Shown here in pieces: positions 1-9,360 of a DNA stretch of 64,000 bases. Within the stretch, counting starts at the first letter, position 1; the number at the start of each line of letters is the position of its first letter. The translations under genes were made by a program, and so were the position numbers. Under the pieces are notes generated by a model. It saw only the letters and a list, made by a program, of their open reading frames with translations. It was not told where the DNA came from and did not search any database. Source of the stretch: CALBPI01 sp038524795 (GTDB taxonomy: Bacteria > Pseudomonadota > Gammaproteobacteria > Steroidobacterales > Woeseiaceae); contig JBCBIJ010000001.1 in the NCBI GenBank assembly GCA_038524795.1, positions 310,001 through 374,000 of the forward strand. Direction: 5' to 3'.

Positions 1-752
1 TCGGCGACGTGAACCTCGATACCGAAGTCGCGAACTCCATCGAGCTGTCTTACAAGACCAGCGTCGGTAACTTCGACTTCGGCGCCAACGTTTTCTTCAT
101 CGACTACGCCGACTTTATCTTCCTGAGCCCGACCGGTGACTTTTTTGAAGAAGGCGAGCCCTTCCCGGCGCCCGAAGGTCTTCCCGTGTTTGCCTACCAG
201 CAGGCTGACGCAGAGTTCTGGGGTTTCGAGATCGAGGCCGACTACCTGGCAGTCGACAACGGCGATCTCCGGGTCACGTTCGACGGTCAGATCGACCTGA
301 CGCGTGCCGAGTCGACGGAGAGCACCACGTTCGGTGGCGTCGACAACGTCCGCGCTGAGTTCACGCCGCTGGGCGGCAGTGCCACCGCGGTTCCGGCCGG
401 CGACCTGCCGTTCATCCCGCCGATGCGTTTCCTGGGTGGTGTGAACTTTGACTACGCGCCTTGGAACTCCAGCCTGCGTATCGAAGTGCAGCACGTCGCC
501 GAGCAGGATCGTGTGGGCCAAACGCCAGAAGGCAGTGAAGTCGACGTCGCGGGCACGGTCCCGACGGACAGCTACACGTTCTGGAACCTCTACCTGAACA
601 CGGCGCCAATCCCGAACGCCGAGAACGTGACGTTCTCGCTGCGCGTACGGAACCTCGGTGACGAGTTCGCCCGTTCGCCGACGTCATTCCTGGCACAGTC
701 CGCACCGCTGCCGGGTCGCGACATTCGCTTTGGGGTAAACGTTCGGTTCTGA
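1..752 (+). CDS. TonB-dependent receptor, C-terminal part (5' end outside window)
   Basis: This is the 3' end of an outer-membrane TonB-dependent receptor, which imports bulky substrates using energy from TonB. The reading frame is open to the window edge (the codons before position 9 continue it), so no start is visible. The 247 or so visible residues alternate hydrophobic and polar positions like beta-barrel strands. They include a DTEVANSIELSYK segment typical of the late barrel, and the protein ends with the strand RFGVNVRF, whose terminal aromatic residue is the usual outer-membrane insertion signal. The stop at 750-752 is followed closely by a strong terminator. The substrate cannot be inferred because the plug and the upstream genes are missing. 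Confidence 0.85.
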   Translation, partial: GDVNLDTEVANSIELSYKTSVGNFDFGANVFFIDYADFIFLSPTGDFFEEGEPFPAPEGLPVFAYQQADAEFWGFEIEADYLAVDNGDLRVTFDGQIDLTRAESTESTTFGGVDNVRAEFTPLGGSATAVPAGDLPFIPPMRFLGGVNFDYAPWNSSLRIEVQHVAEQDRVGQTPEGSEVDVAGTVPTDSYTFWNLYLNTAPIPNAENVTFSLRVRNLGDEFARSPTSFLAQSAPLPGRDIRFGVNVRF

Positions 753-814
753 TGAAACGCTGAGCTGCGCGCGTTGGCTTGGCCGACGTGTCCGGCTTGA
801 GGCTAGAAACAAAG

Positions 815-846
815 ACGGGGCCGCTGGTTGCAGCGGCCCCGTTTTT
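815..846 (+). terminator. Rho-independent terminator after the TonB receptor gene
   Basis: A perfect 12-bp stem (815-826 pairing with 831-842) encloses a GTTG loop and runs into a T tract at 842-846. It lies 62 bases after the receptor stop codon. On the minus strand the same hairpin is followed by a looser T-rich stretch, so it may also stop transcription coming from the lipoprotein gene at 879-1142. Confidence 0.88.
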
Positions 847-878
847 CGTTGCGCTCATGTCCCTTGACCCGATTTCGA

Positions 879-1142
879 TTATGGCAGCGTTGCCGTCGCA
901 CCATCGACGCTGCCCGTCACCGATACCGTCGAGCCGTCGGTTCTGTCGATCACTTCAACTGCATTGAGCGATGTGCGAAACGTCGTTGCGGCGGGTGGCG
1001 GCGGGGTTACGACGACGTCGCCGCCGCCACCGCCCCCGCCACCGCCGCAGGCGCCGAGCACACCTGCCGCGGCAAGGAGCAGGATCGCTGCCGAGAATCT
1101 AGCTCCCGTGATCTTCGATGGGTCGTGTTGTTTAGAAGTCAT
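879..1142 (-). CDS. Small poly-Gly lipoprotein, coupled to the giant exported protein
   Basis: An 87-residue protein with a lipoprotein signal: a basic N-terminus, a hydrophobic run, and the lipobox LGAC with Cys32 as predicted lipidation site. Nine glycines and then VVVTPPPP form a flexible linker. The last 37 or so residues (from AATTFRTSLN) are a short Ser/Thr/Val-rich beta-type stretch. The ATG lies inside the last codons of the 2690-residue gene upstream (11-base overlap), which suggests translational coupling. The mature part resembles what would be expected to follow the YLVTYDF end of the giant protein, so this could be a detached C-terminal piece of the same domain (inference). No function is known to me. 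Confidence 0.6.
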   Translation of the reverse strand: MTSKQHDPSKITGARFSAAILLLAAAGVLGACGGGGGGGGGDVVVTPPPPAATTFRTSLNAVEVIDRTDGSTVSVTGSVDGATATLP

Positions 1143-4100
1143 AAGTCACCAGGTAGTCGCTGTCGCCGGACGGGATGTCGAAGTCCGAGGCTGTATTGAG
1201 AGAGAGCTGCAGGACGCCGTTGTCCGACGAATAGCTGCCGGTGCCAATTTCCATATCCCCGGACGAGACGCTGCCGTCACCATCCGCATCAGCCCAAAGT
1301 CTGACGGCGATGACCTCGGCGGCGTCGTTGCCCGTGCCCGATGCTTGAAGCGTGATTGAGTTCAGTCGCGTGCTGCCCGTGTTGCTTGTTAAACGGAAGC
1401 GCAGCATAGGCACGTTGGTTTGCCCCGCCGTGACGTTGACGTTCGGCAACGGCAGGGCGCTGAGAGAAACCGACGCCGCGACGCTCCGCATGGCGACGCC
1501 CCCCGGGTCTGAAATGGCGCGGTTGGCCTGGCCGTCAGCGTCATTGGGGCCACCATCGCTCAAGGTGAGCTGCACGCAACGGTGGCCTTCGGTGACACCC
1601 GGCTGGTATTCGATGCTGCCCGGTGCCGGGCAGGTTTCCGCGGTTCCCTGCGCTGACGCGATGCTGTCGTTTTGACCTTCGACAAAGGACTGCCAACCGA
1701 TGTCGCTAACATACTTGCGGTAGAACGCGTCTGCCGGAATGCTGCCGCCGAGCGGCACTACGATTCGCGCGCTGTCACCGGCGGCGGCCAGTCCGTCTAT
1801 AGTGAAGTCCACAGGGTCTGTCAGGTAGCTGAACTCGGCGTCCTCGGCAGCCTGCGCCGGTCCGCCGTTGCTGCCGAAGGCCGCGATGTCCGCAAGCGTA
1901 ACCGCCGCGTCGTCGCCGGCGGCGATGGCAGTCGATCCGAGACGCAACGTCAGACCGGGATCGGTTTGCAGGTAGGCCGAACCGCCCGCCTCACGTAGCA
2001 GCAGTGCCGTGCCATCGACCGCATCAAGCCAATCGGCAACGCCGTCGAGATCGGCATCGCCGATGCCGTCACTTTGATCGGCAACACCGTCGCCATCCGT
2101 ATCGTTTGTGTCGTCGAGTATCGGCGCATTCGTCAGGACCCGCAGCCAGCGCTGCGCAGTCTGGGGCTGCAGCGGATCCCCGGTGTCGACAACGTTGAGC
2201 CGTACCCGGTAGAGCCCCTCTGCCAGCCCCGACGGGTCAAAACTGAACGTTGGCGCGTTGTAGCCTTCTGCAGGTTGCAGCGCGGAGTCAGTCAGCGACC
2301 AGTCGTACAGCTGGCCGTCCGTCGGGTTGGGATCATCGACCAGCGCCTCCAGGACAACCACGCCATCGGTCGCGACAACCACGGTACGCGGCTCACCGGC
2401 CTGGTTGCTGGAAATCGACACTTCCGGCAACACATTGCCCTCGGCAATGATCAGTCGCTGGGTCGCCGCGTTACCGATCACGGCACCCGCCGCACCGCTG
2501 ATCGCGAGGTCCACGCTTTCTCCGTCATCGCCAAGGCCATCTGCGATAAGGCTGATGTCGAACGACGCCTCAAGACCGTCGCTGATCTCAAGCGATGTCG
2601 TTGCCAGGTCGTAGTCGACATCTGCTGTGGCCGAGCCTGTTGCCTGGATGTCGAGTACGACGGGGTAGGCTGGTGCCACGCCGTTAAGCTGTACACGGAT
2701 CGTCGCCACAGACCCCTCCACGCCCGCGACCGAAGATCTCGAGAAATTCACCTGAGGCAATACATCGAGCGTCTGCATCGCAGTCGCGGCATTGCCCGCG
2801 GCATCCGTCGCCTGCCAGTTCAAGCTGTAGCGACCCGGTCGATAGGGCCCGGCATTGTCCACGGTTGCGGCCAGCGGGCCGTCGAGTACGTCGTTCGCTG
2901 TCGCCGCACCGAGACTGACCGGCGTCAGGTAGCCCGTCGACGCCACGACGCGATCGGCCGGCGCACTGAGGACGGGAGCCACATCGTCGCTCGCGATGTC
3001 CGTACCATTCAGGAACTCGTCAACGTTGCTGCGACCGTCACCGTCCAGGTCGGCGCCGGCATCGCTCGCATCCTGGGGATCCAGGCCAGCCGCCGCCTCG
3101 TAGGCGTCTGGCATGCCGTCTCCATCGGAGTCCGCGTTGTAGTCAGGGTCGAGTGGGAACGCGTCGACCTCGTCGTCGACACCGTCGTTGTCGTCGTCGG
3201 TGTCACAGATATCGCCTTCGCCGTCGTTGTCGAAGTCATCCTGATTGGGCGACGCAATAAGCGGGCAGTTGTCTGCAGCGTTCGCGAAGCCGTCGCCGTC
3301 AATATCGTCATCGCAGCCGTCACCCAGTCCGTCTCCGTCGGTATCCAGCTGGTTGGTGTTGGCGTCGGCAGGGCAGTTGTCGAGCGCGTCCGCCACGCCA
3401 TCGGCGTCGCTGTCGGCCTGCAGTTCGCCGCCACCCCCGAAGTAGTAGCGTACGAAGCCGCCATCGCCCAAATAACCGTCGATGTCGATGTCGGGCGCAC
3501 CCGCGACAAAGTCGTTGCGGCCGTCGCCGTCAATGTCAGCTGTGCCGAGCACCGAATAGCCCAGCATGTCGCGCCCGCCATCGTGGTAATCGGGTTGCGG
3601 CTGGAGCAGCGGCAGTACACCGCCGTCGAAATGGTAGACGGCGCCTTCGTCGGGCGTGCTGCCCTGCTCGAAGCGGTTGGCGCCCACCAGCACGTCAGCA
3701 CCCGTCTTGTTACCACTGGGCGCCAGGGTCGACACGTGGACGCCGAACTGATCGCCCCCGGTTTCAGCGTCCACTTTGGCCGAGAAGGCCGGGGTGAGTT
3801 GCGTCCACCAGGTGTCGCCGCTGGCGTAGACGTAAGCGGCGCCACGGGAGCCGTTGCGGTAGGCGCCGACAACCAAATCATCGATGCCATCGGCATCCAC
3901 GTCGCCATTGACGTCAATGCTGAAGCCAAAGCGGTCGCCGTTGGACTCGCCGGTAATGAAGAAGTCCGGGGTCGTTCGGGTCGGTTGGTTCCAGTCTCTC
4001 GTCGAGCCGCGATAGATGTACATCTGGCCGTTGCCGCTGGTGCTGCCGACCAGAAGATCGGCGAGTGCGTCGTTGTCGATGTCGCCGACGGCCAGGCTGG

Positions 4101-7100
4101 CGCCCAGCGCAAAGCCGCTCGTTGTCGGCCCGATGAAAGTCTTTGCTGGCCCGGCCGGGGTTTTCAGCCAGTCATCCGACGCACGGAATACCAGAACCGC
4201 GCCCTGCCCGCTGACGAGGCCATCGCGGCTTGGTGCACTGACGATCAGATCATCAACACCATCGTCGTCGATGTCGGCTGCCAAGACAGCCGCGCCCAGA
4301 TTGTCGCCGGCACTGCCGAAAATGGTGCGCGACGGCGAGGCGGGCAAGCCTGCTGCGGTTGCGAGATAGATACTGACCTCGTTGTTGCTGCCGATGACCA
4401 GGTCATCGAGTCCATTGTCATCGAGATCGCCGGTCGCGAGCGCGCGGCCGAAGCTTGCAAAGGTGTCGATACCAATACTTGGCGCGTCTATGCGCTGCAG
4501 CGCGGCTGTCTCTATCCCATCAGCGGCGAACTGCACGAATACAGCACCGTTGCCGTCGAATGCCGGCGCGCCGATGGCCACCTCCGCAAGCCCGTCCCCG
4601 TCAACGTCACCACTGGCGAGCGCGAAGCCGAAGCGGTCTGAGAAAGACAGGTCTTCAGCGCCGCTGCTGACCTCGCCGCCACGCAAATAGGCATCTGCCA
4701 GAAAGGGTCGCCCGCCCAGCTCGAATTCGCGTCGGTTATCGAAACCATCGCCATCGTCGTCAAGAGCCGCGTCCGCCGCGTCGTTGGCGTCGAGGCCAAA
4801 GTCGTTCTCGTACTGATCCGCAATGCCGTCGCCATCGCTGTCCGCGATGTAACGTGCATCATTCGGGAAAGCGTCGTCGGCATCGATTGCGCCATCGCCA
4901 TCCTGGTCAGAGACCTCCAACGCAAAGCTGCCATAGGTCACGTTGTCGAGACGCGGCCCGTCATCGGTCTGCTCGGTGGCGAACTCAAAGAGTCTCGTCT
5001 CCCTCGCGGTGTCCAGATCGACACGAAGGGTCAGCACAACCGGGCGGGTCTCGCCGACGGCGATGCCACCGAGACTACAGACCACTGGCGCTCCGACGGT
5101 GCATCCATTGCTTACCGCGAGAACCTGGACTCCCGAAGGCGGTTCAATGGTGACGACGGTGTTATTGGCGTCGAAGCCGCTCCAGCCGATTGGCTGCTCA
5201 TTCAACACATCAAGCGTCAGCGAGAAATCGGTGTTGGGCTGCAACGCGGCATCGTCTGCGCGCGTGACGCTGACTTGTGTCACGTCGACAAGCGTCAGAT
5301 TGCTGCTGCCCTGCAAGTCGGCGCAGATCACGTCGCCGCTATCGGTCATGCACACCGAGAAGCCGATGGTTGGATCGACGAAGGTGTACGCCCCCAACAG
5401 GACACCCGTGCCGGGCAGCCCGTTGCGTTGGGGATCCATGGGTTGGCCGTTCTCGTCGAAGATGCCGATGTTCTGCCAGCCGTTAGCTGCCGTCGCCGCC
5501 ACGCCATCACCCCAGTCGACGCTGTGCGCCGTCAGCTCAGCGTTCGGATCGCGGTCAGGGTCATCGAAATCGAACTGATAGGCCTGCTCGAAGCCGCGTG
5601 GAATCTGCAGGTCGTCCGGCACAGTGATGACGACATCATCAGGCACCGGCAAGACCGTCAGCAACACATCTGCCGGCGCTTCGGCCGTGTCAGTGCCATC
5701 GGAAACCTGGAAGACCAGTGCGTCTTCGCCGTTGAAGTGCGTGTTCGGCGTGTAGCGATATTGCGCGTTGTTCGCATTGGTCGCCAGGAGCTCGAAGCTG
5801 CCGTGCTGCGGTGTCTCAATCAGGCTTACCGTGTGGGTATCGAAGCCGCCGAAGCCCACAAAACCGTCGGGGTCGCTCGCACTCAGACGGACATACAAGG
5901 CCTCGTCTTCGGCCACCACGCAGGGCGTCTCAATGCTGAAGCCCATATCGCTAAAGCAATTGGCGCGCAGGTCCTGCGGCGGCCGCTGATTGGGCTGCAC
6001 CGAAATGGACACAACCGCCGGGTCGCTGGCATCGATGCCATCATCCACCCGATAGGTGAACTGGTCCGCGCCGCGGTAGTTGATACCCGGAACGTATTCG
6101 ACGCGCGCACTATCCGCCGTGACTTCCGTGAACGGCAGCGTCTTGAAGATGTGGAGGAAGAAATCACCCACAGCCGCGCGCGATTCCAGGACATGGAAGC
6201 TGTCGCTGTTGACGGAGACGTGCTTCGGCGGGCCCATGTTGCCGAGAACAAAGCTGCTGTCGTTGGTAATGCCGCCGCCCACCGATTGCGCCTCGCCAGC
6301 GAAGACACCGTCCGCGCCAAAGCGTTGAACGCGAAAGTTGTTGACGTCAACGACGTACAGCGTGTCGTTGGGGTCCATGTTGATGTGCGAGATGACATTG
6401 AACTGACCCGGACCACTGCCGGCGCCACCATCAACGCAAGTGTCATCGGTGCAGGTGAAGCCGTTGGAGTGGCCGTCCGCCACGATGCAGTTGTTGAATT
6501 CGACACCCGTCGCCGGGTCGATTTGGTTGGCGGTGCAGGCCCCTAGCCAGCCAACGTAGTCGCCAAGTTCGATGCTGCCATCGAGTGCGACCTTCGACGG
6601 CGTGAACTTGTGGATCTTGTGCTCGCAGCTGTCTGCGATAAACAAGTTGCCCTCGCTGTCGGTGGTCATGGTGAAGCCCAGACCGTCCTGCGCACCGCCG
6701 CCGACAACCCCCGGCAGCGTGTCGCACTGGCTGTTTTCAGTCAGGCCATTGAATTCGGTTGCCTGCCGCAAGTCGGCGAGTGCCGGGCGGCTGAGCACAC
6801 CATCCAGTGAGAACGCGAGAATCGTCTCCTTGTCACTGACATAGATGATGCGATTCTCGGGATTCGCGTGGGCACTGGTCAGCCTGCCCACGTCGACGAG
6901 GCCGAACGGGTTCGACGACCCGGTCACCAGGAGGTTTTGTCCCGTGGGCGTCGTTTGATTCGGCGCGATATACCACCGCTCGAAATCCCGGTCGACCGTC
7001 TTGATTCGAAAATTCGACGACGTGCCTGAACTGAATTTCGTGTAGAACCAAAGGTTGCCGTTTCTGTCGACATCGAAGATGCGGTAGTCGGCCTGCGTGT

Positions 7101-9204
7101 AGTCGCTACCGGCCTCGTTGATCAGTTGGGTGCCCTCCCAACTCGCAACCCGCGATTCCTGACCTGCCGTGGAGGTAGACGTCGCGGCACCAACACAGAT
7201 GAAGGGATTGTCAGCTACGAAGTAGCGATCGTCGTCATTAATATGAATGTAGTCGGGCTGATTGATGTAGTCCCGCGGCGGCTGCACGTTCCCAGTGCTG
7301 CAATAGCAACGCTGGATGTAGTCGATGTGATCCTGAACATCGATCAGTCCGAGCTGGGACTCCAGAAACGGTCCACTCTGATAATCGTCTCCAGCCGGAC
7401 AGGCCAGCGTGTCGGCATCCATGTTCCGCGGTGTCTCAACCGGCTTGGCACGGAAGTCCTCGATGAAATAGGGATACAGCGGCGCCACGAACTCGCCGTT
7501 CTCCGGCTGATCGATAATGCTGAATGTCAACGGATCGACTCGGTCCCCGGGTAAGTCGGGAACTTCGAGTGCGATGGCATCCGTGTCGAGTCCCGTCAGC
7601 TCAATAAACACGGACTCGCCACTTTGCGTGGTCACTGTGGCCGGGAGGGGCCGCGACGGATCGGGTGCGACCGGCGCCGTGTTCGTGCCCGGCCATTTCA
7701 GAGTCACGATTTGCGTGTACTGGTCGGGATTCTCGGCGGGCGCCAGGGTGACGTTGCCGCTATCGTCCTCTGCCTCCCAGTTGATGTAGTAGCGCACACC
7801 GCCATTGACCGGAGGTGCCGCCAGCACAGCCGGCGCATCATCGCGAACTTCGGGCACCGGATCGGCAAGATCGATGACGCTGAATTTCCCGAGCTCTGTG
7901 CGATCCCCATTGAGCACGATGTCTTCCTGGGTGTAGCGCGCGAAGCTGTCGGGTATAAGCAACAAAGGTGGCTGGGTGTCCTCGACGCTGACACTCTGGA
8001 TGAGGCTGGTCGTCAGCGACGTGCCCGCAAACGTCTGATTCGACGCGACATTGAACTCGGGTTGGGCCGAGTTGTAGTTACCATCGTCGAAAATCTGCCA
8101 TTCGATATCGACAGTGGTGCCGATCTCGATCAGCGAAGGTGGATTGATCGGGCGCAAGGTTAGGCGCTTTCCGCACGCGTCTGAGTAAACAAATCGCTCG
8201 GCAAGCACGTCGCGAATCCGGTTGAAGCGCGCACCCCCAAAGTCGCTCGCTTCAACACTGATCGTCTGCTGCTCGATAGTGGCGCCCGAATCGGGATCCG
8301 AAAACAACGGTGGGTGGACGTCCCAAACCCGAAAGGTCTGTACCCGAGAGTGGCGGGCCGAGGCCTCCTCGTCACCAAGGAAGCCCGGTACTTCATTGGT
8401 GGCCAACTCGATGCCCGTCAATCCTGCGCGTACGCCGAGGTTGTACGCGGCGCGCTTCAGGAGATTCGAGTCACGGCGCGCCCGATCCGCTGCGCGGTCA
8501 CTGAACTTGCCACTTGCAGTCTTGGTGAAGATCGAGCCGTTCTTCGCTTCTGACATGACGCCGATGCTGGCCTGGAACAGCGGAAAGTGAATGTCCCAGA
8601 ACGGCGACAGCTGGGTCTCCGCGACCCAGTTCATTCCGTAGTCCGATTCAGGCAGCGAGTGCGCGCCTGCCGTGAAGCCCTCGAGACTCAGTTGGACGCC
8701 CGAGTTCTTGTGTTCGACGTAAGGCGTCCCCAACGGCCCCCAATCGGTCGCCAGACGCCGGATTGCGCCAAAGCCCAGGATATCTTCATAGGTGGAAGAC
8801 GCTTGGGGCAGAAACAGCGTGTAGTCACAGGCGAACCCGCCACCGGGCAGGGCGTCGGGATACACGGACTTGTTTTCGGGGATTACCAGAATCGGGGGTG
8901 TCGACTTCAGTTCCAGATTCGTGGAGAACTCGGTGAGCTCGACCGCAGTCCCGAACGGTCCGCTGCTCACAAGCCCCACTGCAACCGCAGAGTTGTGTAT
9001 CTCGAGCAGATCGCGCTGCTCGTCGCGAAGTGAATCGTTGTCAAACTCTTGCGAGTAAGCGGCAGTTGCAGTCAGAAGCAGTGCACCCGCGCACAGAAAA
9101 ACCACTCTCCGACTTGTCGACATGCCGAACGGCGCTGTCACGGCGCTCAGCAATGCGGTGGCGATTCGGACGATTATTGTATCCCTGCGCTTATTCGGTC
9201 TCAT
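1132..9204 (-). CDS. Giant exported multidomain protein (NHL, cadherin-like, FG-GAP, TSP3, HYR, Calx-beta)
   Basis: A 2690-residue secreted or surface protein. The longest start is at 9204. An internal ATG at 9123 gives a cleaner Sec signal peptide (cleavage after TAAYSQ), and neither start has a strong ribosome site. Domains read in order: an N-terminal region with Ig/cadherin-like stretches; an NHL-type propeller at about residues 775-970; cadherin-like Ig modules near 1028-1078 and 1138-1188; a DUF11-like module near 1310-1420; Asp-rich DSDGDG loops; FG-GAP repeats from about 1520 to 1900, with DVDGDG calcium loops; thrombospondin type 3 repeats near 1930-2060; a HYR domain near 2075; Calx-beta near 2150; a PKD-like region; and a choice-of-anchor-U-like segment near 2500-2570. 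Probable roles are calcium-dependent adhesion or surface display (inference). The 3' end overlaps a small lipoprotein gene. No sorting helix is seen at its C-terminus. Confidence 0.9.
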   Translation of the reverse strand: MRPNKRRDTIIVRIATALLSAVTAPFGMSTSRRVVFLCAGALLLTATAAYSQEFDNDSLRDEQRDLLEIHNSAVAVGLVSSGPFGTAVELTEFSTNLELKSTPPILVIPENKSVYPDALPGGGFACDYTLFLPQASSTYEDILGFGAIRRLATDWGPLGTPYVEHKNSGVQLSLEGFTAGAHSLPESDYGMNWVAETQLSPFWDIHFPLFQASIGVMSEAKNGSIFTKTASGKFSDRAADRARRDSNLLKRAAYNLGVRAGLTGIELATNEVPGFLGDEEASARHSRVQTFRVWDVHPPLFSDPDSGATIEQQTISVEASDFGGARFNRIRDVLAERFVYSDACGKRLTLRPINPPSLIEIGTTVDIEWQIFDDGNYNSAQPEFNVASNQTFAGTSLTTSLIQSVSVEDTQPPLLLIPDSFARYTQEDIVLNGDRTELGKFSVIDLADPVPEVRDDAPAVLAAPPVNGGVRYYINWEAEDDSGNVTLAPAENPDQYTQIVTLKWPGTNTAPVAPDPSRPLPATVTTQSGESVFIELTGLDTDAIALEVPDLPGDRVDPLTFSIIDQPENGEFVAPLYPYFIEDFRAKPVETPRNMDADTLACPAGDDYQSGPFLESQLGLIDVQDHIDYIQRCYCSTGNVQPPRDYINQPDYIHINDDDRYFVADNPFICVGAATSTSTAGQESRVASWEGTQLINEAGSDYTQADYRIFDVDRNGNLWFYTKFSSGTSSNFRIKTVDRDFERWYIAPNQTTPTGQNLLVTGSSNPFGLVDVGRLTSAHANPENRIIYVSDKETILAFSLDGVLSRPALADLRQATEFNGLTENSQCDTLPGVVGGGAQDGLGFTMTTDSEGNLFIADSCEHKIHKFTPSKVALDGSIELGDYVGWLGACTANQIDPATGVEFNNCIVADGHSNGFTCTDDTCVDGGAGSGPGQFNVISHINMDPNDTLYVVDVNNFRVQRFGADGVFAGEAQSVGGGITNDSSFVLGNMGPPKHVSVNSDSFHVLESRAAVGDFFLHIFKTLPFTEVTADSARVEYVPGINYRGADQFTYRVDDGIDASDPAVVSISVQPNQRPPQDLRANCFSDMGFSIETPCVVAEDEALYVRLSASDPDGFVGFGGFDTHTVSLIETPQHGSFELLATNANNAQYRYTPNTHFNGEDALVFQVSDGTDTAEAPADVLLTVLPVPDDVVITVPDDLQIPRGFEQAYQFDFDDPDRDPNAELTAHSVDWGDGVAATAANGWQNIGIFDENGQPMDPQRNGLPGTGVLLGAYTFVDPTIGFSVCMTDSGDVICADLQGSSNLTLVDVTQVSVTRADDAALQPNTDFSLTLDVLNEQPIGWSGFDANNTVVTIEPPSGVQVLAVSNGCTVGAPVVCSLGGIAVGETRPVVLTLRVDLDTARETRLFEFATEQTDDGPRLDNVTYGSFALEVSDQDGDGAIDADDAFPNDARYIADSDGDGIADQYENDFGLDANDAADAALDDDGDGFDNRREFELGGRPFLADAYLRGGEVSSGAEDLSFSDRFGFALASGDVDGDGLAEVAIGAPAFDGNGAVFVQFAADGIETAALQRIDAPSIGIDTFASFGRALATGDLDDNGLDDLVIGSNNEVSIYLATAAGLPASPSRTIFGSAGDNLGAAVLAADIDDDGVDDLIVSAPSRDGLVSGQGAVLVFRASDDWLKTPAGPAKTFIGPTTSGFALGASLAVGDIDNDALADLLVGSTSGNGQMYIYRGSTRDWNQPTRTTPDFFITGESNGDRFGFSIDVNGDVDADGIDDLVVGAYRNGSRGAAYVYASGDTWWTQLTPAFSAKVDAETGGDQFGVHVSTLAPSGNKTGADVLVGANRFEQGSTPDEGAVYHFDGGVLPLLQPQPDYHDGGRDMLGYSVLGTADIDGDGRNDFVAGAPDIDIDGYLGDGGFVRYYFGGGGELQADSDADGVADALDNCPADANTNQLDTDGDGLGDGCDDDIDGDGFANAADNCPLIASPNQDDFDNDGEGDICDTDDDNDGVDDEVDAFPLDPDYNADSDGDGMPDAYEAAAGLDPQDASDAGADLDGDGRSNVDEFLNGTDIASDDVAPVLSAPADRVVASTGYLTPVSLGAATANDVLDGPLAATVDNAGPYRPGRYSLNWQATDAAGNAATAMQTLDVLPQVNFSRSSVAGVEGSVATIRVQLNGVAPAYPVVLDIQATGSATADVDYDLATTSLEISDGLEASFDISLIADGLGDDGESVDLAISGAAGAVIGNAATQRLIIAEGNVLPEVSISSNQAGEPRTVVVATDGVVVLEALVDDPNPTDGQLYDWSLTDSALQPAEGYNAPTFSFDPSGLAEGLYRVRLNVVDTGDPLQPQTAQRWLRVLTNAPILDDTNDTDGDGVADQSDGIGDADLDGVADWLDAVDGTALLLREAGGSAYLQTDPGLTLRLGSTAIAAGDDAAVTLADIAAFGSNGGPAQAAEDAEFSYLTDPVDFTIDGLAAAGDSARIVVPLGGSIPADAFYRKYVSDIGWQSFVEGQNDSIASAQGTAETCPAPGSIEYQPGVTEGHRCVQLTLSDGGPNDADGQANRAISDPGGVAMRSVAASVSLSALPLPNVNVTAGQTNVPMLRFRLTSNTGSTRLNSITLQASGTGNDAAEVIAVRLWADADGDGSVSSGDMEIGTGSYSSDNGVLQLSLNTASDFDIPSGDSDYLVTYDF

Positions 9205-9279
9205 TTCGATTCTCGGACTAATTCTTTAGGTCTCACCCCTATAAGGCGGAGGGTCTGCAGAAATCGTCCGGAAAAAGTT

Positions 9280-9315
9280 GCCTCGGCCTCGAGGCTTGAC
9301 TCCGAACTCCGAGGC
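9280..9315. promoter_or_regulatory. Inverted repeats in the divergent promoter region
   Basis: Between the giant protein gene (minus) and the first kinase gene (plus), GCCTCGG (9280-9286) and CCGAGGC (9309-9315) form 7-base inverted arms, with a 10-base palindrome GCCTCGAGGC at 9286-9295 between them. A TTGACT box lies at 9296-9301, inside the repeat. It may be an operator over a promoter for the kinase gene, but no convincing -10 box at standard spacing was found. Confidence 0.3.
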
Positions 9316-9360
9316 TGCGCATTTTAAAAAAGAGACATCGCAACGATCAGCAGGTCGACC

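Noticed and set aside
2074..4641. Long plus-strand open frame (855 codons) opposite the giant protein gene
   Set aside because: It is the complement of the FG-GAP and thrombospondin repeat region; high G+C and repeated GAC/GTC codons keep the opposite frame open. It has no domain, signal peptide or ribosome site.
5275..6546. 423-codon plus-strand frame
   Set aside because: Shadow of the same giant gene; low-complexity Arg/Val/Asp composition and no recognisable motif.
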